Of a stretch of DNA of 23,917 bases, positions 19,334 through 23,917 are shown one piece after another. The DNA lies in assembly GCA_946803715.1 (NCBI GenBank), contig CAMPET010000456.1, positions 6,904 to 30,820 on the forward strand. The letters are read 5' to 3'. This DNA comes from Beroe ovata (lineage: Eukaryota; Ctenophora; Nuda; Beroida; Beroidae). Both the position numbers and the translations under genes were made by a program. The stretch's first letter is position 1. The number at the start of each line of letters is the position of its first letter. The notes under the pieces were generated by a model. The model was not told where the DNA came from and searched no databases. It saw only the letters and a program-made list of their open reading frames with translations.

Positions 19334-19797
19334 GTGAAACACTGATAAGTCATAATCACTGAGTTAATGTACACACACGCATACACACACGCATTTACTG
19401 ACGATAGTAATCAGACAATTCACATTTCGCAGGTTAGATCGGTGGACCAGCCGCTATTACATGGAAAATTGTGTTACTGCATTATATATATGGTATCTTC
19501 AGTAACTTCAATTTGTAACACTTGTAGGTATGTTTTTCACAACACAAAGCCTAGGAATATCTTCAAGTCTAGAATCTGAGACGCGACTCAAGGTGGGAAG
19601 GACTATTTAGGATGTAATCGAATGGTGGGGGGGCTAGAATGAAATCCTGTAGGGCAACGGTATACGAACTGAATAGGTTTGTAATCAGAGAGACCCAGAA
19701 CACCAATCATAACTCACCATCGCCGTTATCATTGTAATCCAATCCCACACGATATGATTATGGTGTATTATCATATGCCCGCATAGGTTAAATTTTG
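19334..19797. other. Unassigned region, possibly intron of the IQ gene
   Basis: No exon is supported. A donor-like site after a minus-strand GLDYNDNGDG frame (19716-19760) lacks an acceptor. The 3' exons of the IQ-motif gene should lie at or below these coordinates. Confidence 0.35.
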
Positions 19798-19885
19798 GGT
19801 CACGTGACCGCTGCTCACTGAGCATGTTGTGGTACAATCAGCGAGATAATTCGATCGCTCCAAAATTGTCTGGAGCGATCGAATT
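19798..19885. promoter_or_regulatory. 12-bp CACGTG palindrome followed by a 15-bp hairpin
   Basis: GGTCACGTGACC (19798-19809) is followed 38 bp later by a perfect inverted repeat: aattcgatcgctcca (19848-19862) and its reverse complement (19871-19885) around an 8-base loop. The stem contains the palindrome CGATCG. It is too short for a microRNA hairpin. Its function is unknown. Confidence 0.6.
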
Positions 19886-20021
19886 GTTGGTGCAACCATA
19901 ATGAAGTTTTAGCCCAGTTTTAGTGCCCACAAAGGGATTAGTATTATGCATTACCCATGCCTGTCAAATGCAGCATAATGCACTCAACAATAATAATCGG
20001 ATATCATAATGGAGCACTCAC

Positions 20022-23000
20022 CGTATAGCACTCTGATCTTTGCGGCGAGTCATATTGTCGTCAATAGCTTGCCGTTCTTGAAACTTTCGCCGTAACTTCG
20101 CCCTGCCGACAAAAGTAGTGATGTCCACAAAGTTTGAAGTGGGACCACAGGGTTCAAGACCTGACAGATCAAGGATTACACTTGCACTACACTGAGACAT
20201 TATCCTCGCGTGTGCATGACAGTCACACTCAAAACACACAATCGATGATCACATGCATGACAATTGACAGGGTCAGGCAAGTTGGCATCGCTCTGTGTTT
20301 ACAAACAAGGAAATATTATTCTTAACAGTATTTCCTTTGGCTACTGCTTGAAGGCAACATATCGTTTTTTGTAATCATCGACATTCGACAATGTGGTATC
20401 GAAAATCGCGCGATCATTTCATTTGTGACACAATTGTCTCATTTTCGTGCGCAGTCAACCCAATGGAAACCGCAATGAAACAATGACAGTGTTAGCGGAA
20501 TAAGCACGCGCGCGCGCCAAAGTCATACTGGATGCGAGAATCCTTCACATTTTGCTAATAAAATAACTCCGCGCGTTACGCAAAAGACAAAATATGACTC
20601 TGAATTAAGTCAATGTCTCATTTTCTTCAATTGCGAATATGAGACATTGAGACAGAGTTGCATTGTAGAGCGATAGTAACCCCCTCCGTCTTATCATGGA
20701 AGTGGTGCCAGCAAGTATCGACTAGTTGCAACTGGCATTTCGCGAGAAGAAATTGTTGAGAATACTGAATAGAGATCGAAAGAATTCACTCTGTCACAAA
20801 ATGCTGAATGCAATTCTTAAACCGCCGTTAAACGTAGTGGTACGGAGTAAGGATGACCTCATGGAAATTGGAAACTTGTAGCAAGAATAATCAGGGCAGA
20901 GAGAATTGGAGCGAAATCATTTCTGAGAGACAAAAAGCTCCAGTTTCCAGGTTCACCCCGGGACCTAGCTGTTGGCTGTTGCCTGTTTCATCACGAAGTT
21001 TGAAGGGTTGAGGCATCAATTTTTGCAGCCGACTTTATATGACATATTGTTCAGAATTGTCACTGTTACTATTTGAATGATTGACTATGATATAGCTTCC
21101 TCTTTAAAAAGTATAATGTTTCATCACNACTGTTACTATTTGAATGATTGACTATGATATAGCTTCCTCTTTAAAAAGTATAATGTTTCATCACGAACTT
21201 TCAACTGGCTACACCGCAAAGCGGATGAATAATCATGCTTGGATTTGCAACAAATCGAAAAAGTCTGTTCATGGGCCCTATAGGTATTGATCTCCTACGT
21301 GATAGAAATTACCTTTGTAACCACAGAGTGGATTCAGAGGCTCTCTTCAGTTCCCTCTGGAAAAATTCCTCCTCTTCCTGAGGAGAAATGGACAGTCAAT
21401 GATAGCTCGTCATACGAAGATAAATTTCAGCTTGCTTGTTGCCTGCATTCATTTATTCACTGCACAATGACCTACTCAACGGTACCTTATTGAGCTTTTC
21501 CGCCAGTAGATTGGAGTAAACTTTCCGTGCTATGTATGCTCTATAGCACTTCTGAATCTTAATAGCAGCTAATACCTCAACTTCATTCTGAAATGAGGGA
21601 GGTAGGTATCATGTCACCAATACAACAGATGACAGATCGGTATCCAACATGACAAGGGTATCAAGATGTCCACTGTCAATCCAAATTAGGCATTAGAAAC
21701 TGAAAACACAGCAAATCCATCAGCAGGGATGAAGTAGGTATAGGTTATTAAAGATTTTAAACACAAGAGACACAAATAACAAACATAGAACCGATAGAAT
21801 ATTGAGGACAGAGGTTTAAATTGTTGTTTTGATGATACATGCTGTCGTAATTTGCAAATATTTGTGTGTCACATGATGTAGGTACCTAAATTCCATACTG
21901 TCCCACATATTTCTAAATTTAGCGGTTATGAAATTCATTACTTACTCATATTATCATAAGTAATATGCGAAAATATGCGCATACAAACAACCACACCTTG
22001 GACTAATTGAACAAGTTCCTCAAACTTATTTTGGATTACACATTACATTCATGGGTGTAGGACGCTAGGTCGGCGGACTCTAGGTCGGTGGACGCTAGGT
22101 CGGCAGCCGCAAACCAGGGTGGACGCTAGGTCGGGAGACTCCCACAGGGTGGACGCTAGGTCGGGAGATTCCCACAGGGTGGACGCTTGGTCGGGAGACT
22201 CCAAACTTAGCGTACTATTGTGGGTAAGGAGATCGTATAAGATAGCCACCTCCCTTCATATTCATTACTAATAGATTCTATCATTGTCCCACACATTTCT
22301 AAATTTAGCGGTTATGAAATTCACTACTTACTCATATCATCATAAGTAATATGCGAAAATATGCACATACAAACAACCACACCTTGGACTAATTGAACAA
22401 GTTCCTCAAACTTATTTTGGATTACACATTACATTCATAAAATAAACTAGTGCTGTGGTGGAGGTCAGCCCATGCATGTCCCTTCAGAAGTGTGTGATAT
22501 TCGTTTGAAGTGGTGTGTGGGACATAAATCATGCAGTAAAAGGATAAACCTGAGTAGAATTAATTTGAATACCATGGTTTTCATACCTGGTTAAGGAACC
22601 GCTCTGACAGAGACTTGCTGTATTTCTGCAATGATAAAAAGTAAGTGACTTATACATTCAGATCTAAGTACCTTTCAGACTGAAATTTGAGCAAGGTCTA
22701 GAAAGAAGATCTCCCCACATGAAACGATTGCAGTGCAACAATAAAAAATGATAATCTATTGACCAATTATTGATCATAATTGCATTCATGATCAATGATA
22801 ACAGCAAATAAAAATAGCATGGCATGTCATAAGACAATGTTATCTTGGATCATCTCTGTCCACTAAAACATGGTGAATACTGGAAGAACTGGCTGAATAA
22901 GTCAGAGGCACTTGTAGACCAAGATTAAACACTGTACCCACACTGGACTAACCAACCAAATGATTGGTACATGGTTGAAATTGATGGAACATAGTAGAAA

Positions 23001-23569
23001 AAACTTCAATCTAGAACCATAGATATAGAAACTTCAATAATAGAACGGATAACCAATTCAGCTGATAGAATTTGAATCACAAGAAATTGGTTAACATTGA
23101 AGGACCACTGACCTCTAAGAATTTGCAGTTATCTACTAATATCTTCTTCCTATCCATTTCATAGCAGCATCTGTCATGCTGTGGAAACATTGAAACTTCA
23201 TCAGTCAATCCAAGAATAGTGATAATCCAAGAATAAATAAACATAATAGAATAGAAGTACAATTACATAACCACTTTTACAACACGATCCGAGACTTGCG
23301 ATTAATCTGAAATACACTCAGCAGGCATATATCATTTGTTCAACTGCTCAAACTGATATTCAAATATAACATCTGGAATTTCTTAATCAAGGAAACATAA
23401 TTTCCCGCCCTCGAATATAAAAATAAATATAGAAATAAATTCAATCGTTTTATCGTTACGCGCAATATATACTTACGCGCAATATATACTTTTTGAATTC
23501 TCGTCGATGCAGATGCGATCGTTGATATAGATAGACTCTGTGGAGCATTTTTCCATCATTTAAGCTCAT
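20022..23569 (-). CDS. IQ-motif protein, six small exons (3' end not found)
   Basis: The exons on the minus strand are 23569-23477 (ATG at 23569), 23178-23113, 22625-22587 (39 nt), 21587-21486, 21377-21313 and 20102-20022. All have AG/GT borders and matching phases (0,0,0,0,2), and each has no stop in its used frame. They give about 149 codons, ending in phase 2. The fourth exon carries a clear calmodulin-binding IQ motif, AAIKIQKCYRAYIARKVY (motif residues about 77-88). Flanking exons are charged and helical (KYSKSLSERFLNQ; EEEEFFQRELKRASE; AKLRRKFQERQAIDDN), which suggests a coiled-coil scaffold, as in many ciliary or cytoskeletal IQ proteins. The first exon is the least certain; its frame is open but lacks a motif. 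Later exons below 20022 are not resolved. I do not recognise the family. Confidence 0.6.
20507..20518. repeat. CG dinucleotide run
   Basis: cacgcgcgcgcgc is a short alternating CG run inside an IQ-gene intron. Confidence 0.8.
20610..20650. repeat. 12-bp inverted repeat
   Basis: tcaatgtctcat (20610-20621) pairs with atgagacattga (20639-20650) across a 17-base loop. It lies in an IQ-gene intron. Confidence 0.8.
21062..21194. repeat. Exact 66-bp duplication around a single N
   Basis: Bases 21062-21127 are repeated exactly at 21129-21194 with one N (21128) between them. Exact identity across a gap character is the mark of two overlapping contig ends that were not merged. Confidence 0.95.
21899..22438. 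repeat. 154-bp direct repeats enclosing a GC-rich minisatellite
   Basis: Bases 21899-22052 recur at 22285-22438 (offset 386) with about four substitutions. Between them, 22060-22200 holds about six copies of a unit around ggacgctaggtcgg, with cccacagggt spacers in the later copies. It lies in the IQ-gene intron between exons 3 and 4. Confidence 0.9.
23456..23489. repeat. 17-bp perfect tandem duplication at a splice donor
   Basis: ttacgcgcaatatatac occurs twice head to tail (23456-23472 and 23473-23489). The GTAAGT donor of the proposed first IQ-gene exon spans the junction between the copies. Confidence 0.85.
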
Positions 23570-23582
23570 ATGGTGAAGCTGA

Positions 23583-23790
23583 AATAAAATTAGGCGCGCA
23601 ACGTGTGCACAGTCGACAATTTTATTGTGCGCGTGCGCGGCACAGGTATAGCAAGCCAAAATAGCGTCATAATTAAATTGTGTTGGTTATAATAAGACTA
23701 TGCAATTTAGTCGCGCACTAGCTGTGTTCGAGCCCAATTCAAGCCGCGCGCGGAATTACAACTGCGCGCGGCGCCGACGGTAGGAAAATC
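23583..23790 (-). promoter_or_regulatory. CpG-rich upstream region of the IQ-motif gene
   Basis: Several GCGC-rich blocks (near 23594, 23628 and 23743-23776) stand out from AT-rich DNA. One is an inverted repeat, gccgcgcgc (23743-23751) and gcgcgcggc (23764-23772). The position just upstream of the ATG at 23569 suits a TATA-less promoter. Confidence 0.4.
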
Positions 23791-23917
23791 CTATAAGCAG
23801 AATTTTACAATCACAATTGAATGTCGAAATCAAGTCAATCCGATGATCAGTTCCCGAGTCAGTGGCCGCCATAACCCCTTATAGAGTCAAAACATGTCAG
23901 TTTGAGTGAGCATTTGA

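Noticed and set aside
19716..19760. Minus-strand DYNDNGDGEL, like an EF-hand loop, before a GTGAGT
   Set aside because: It stops at once in frame, has no acceptor upstream and no second EF-hand.
19848..19885. Possible microRNA precursor
   Set aside because: The 15-bp stem with an 8-base loop is too short for a precursor, and flanking bases do not extend the pairing.

Overview
The window is nuclear DNA of an invertebrate animal. Genes are split by short GT-AG introns (about 100 to 1000 bp), promoters carry TATA or CCAAT boxes, and TG microsatellites are common. The families found (rhodopsin-class GPCR, IGF2BP/IMP RNA-binding protein, IQCJ-SCHIP1-like protein, aerolysin/natterin-like secreted protein) point to a metazoan, probably a bilaterian. 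I cannot name the phylum. Two single N characters (15825 and 21128), each flanked by duplicated sequence, show a draft assembly.

Layout. 1-105: TG microsatellite. 197-893 (+): last exon of a class A GPCR (TM4 to the C-terminus). 1570-4809 (-): nine phase-consistent coding exons of an IMP/IGF2BP homologue (RRM1-RRM2-KH1-KH2), tail to tail with the GPCR. Its promoter near 5114-5147 has an inverted CCAAT box and an 18-bp palindrome built from two E-boxes. 5645-6993 (-): a two-exon secreted protein with an N-terminal Cys module, a fascin-like beta-trefoil and an aerolysin-type module, with a TATA box at 7059-7064. 7906-8995: a 545-bp perfect-length tandem duplication; each copy holds a possible 41-residue one-TM microprotein on the minus strand. 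9140-11416 (-): an IQCJ-SCHIP1-like gene (IQ motif, acidic Ser-rich region, C-terminal SCHIP-type coiled coil), with a CCAAT/E-box promoter at 11788-11849.

From about 11,860 to 20,000 the DNA is mostly intergenic or unassigned. It holds microsatellites, a 19-bp x4 array, an 18-bp palindrome, a diverged duplication of about 970 bp around an N, and one TATA-led short ORF (17253-17372) with its own polyA signal. 20022-23569 (-): six phase-consistent small exons of an IQ-motif protein I do not recognise, with a CpG-rich upstream region. Its introns contain the 66-bp duplication around an N and a GC-rich minisatellite between 154-bp direct repeats.

The genes do not form a pathway. IMP would act on cytoplasmic mRNA, SCHIP1-like in the cortical or ankyrin/NF2-linked cytoskeleton, the aerolysin-like protein outside the cell, and the GPCR in the plasma membrane. 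All assignments come from reading translated exons by eye. No database search was run.
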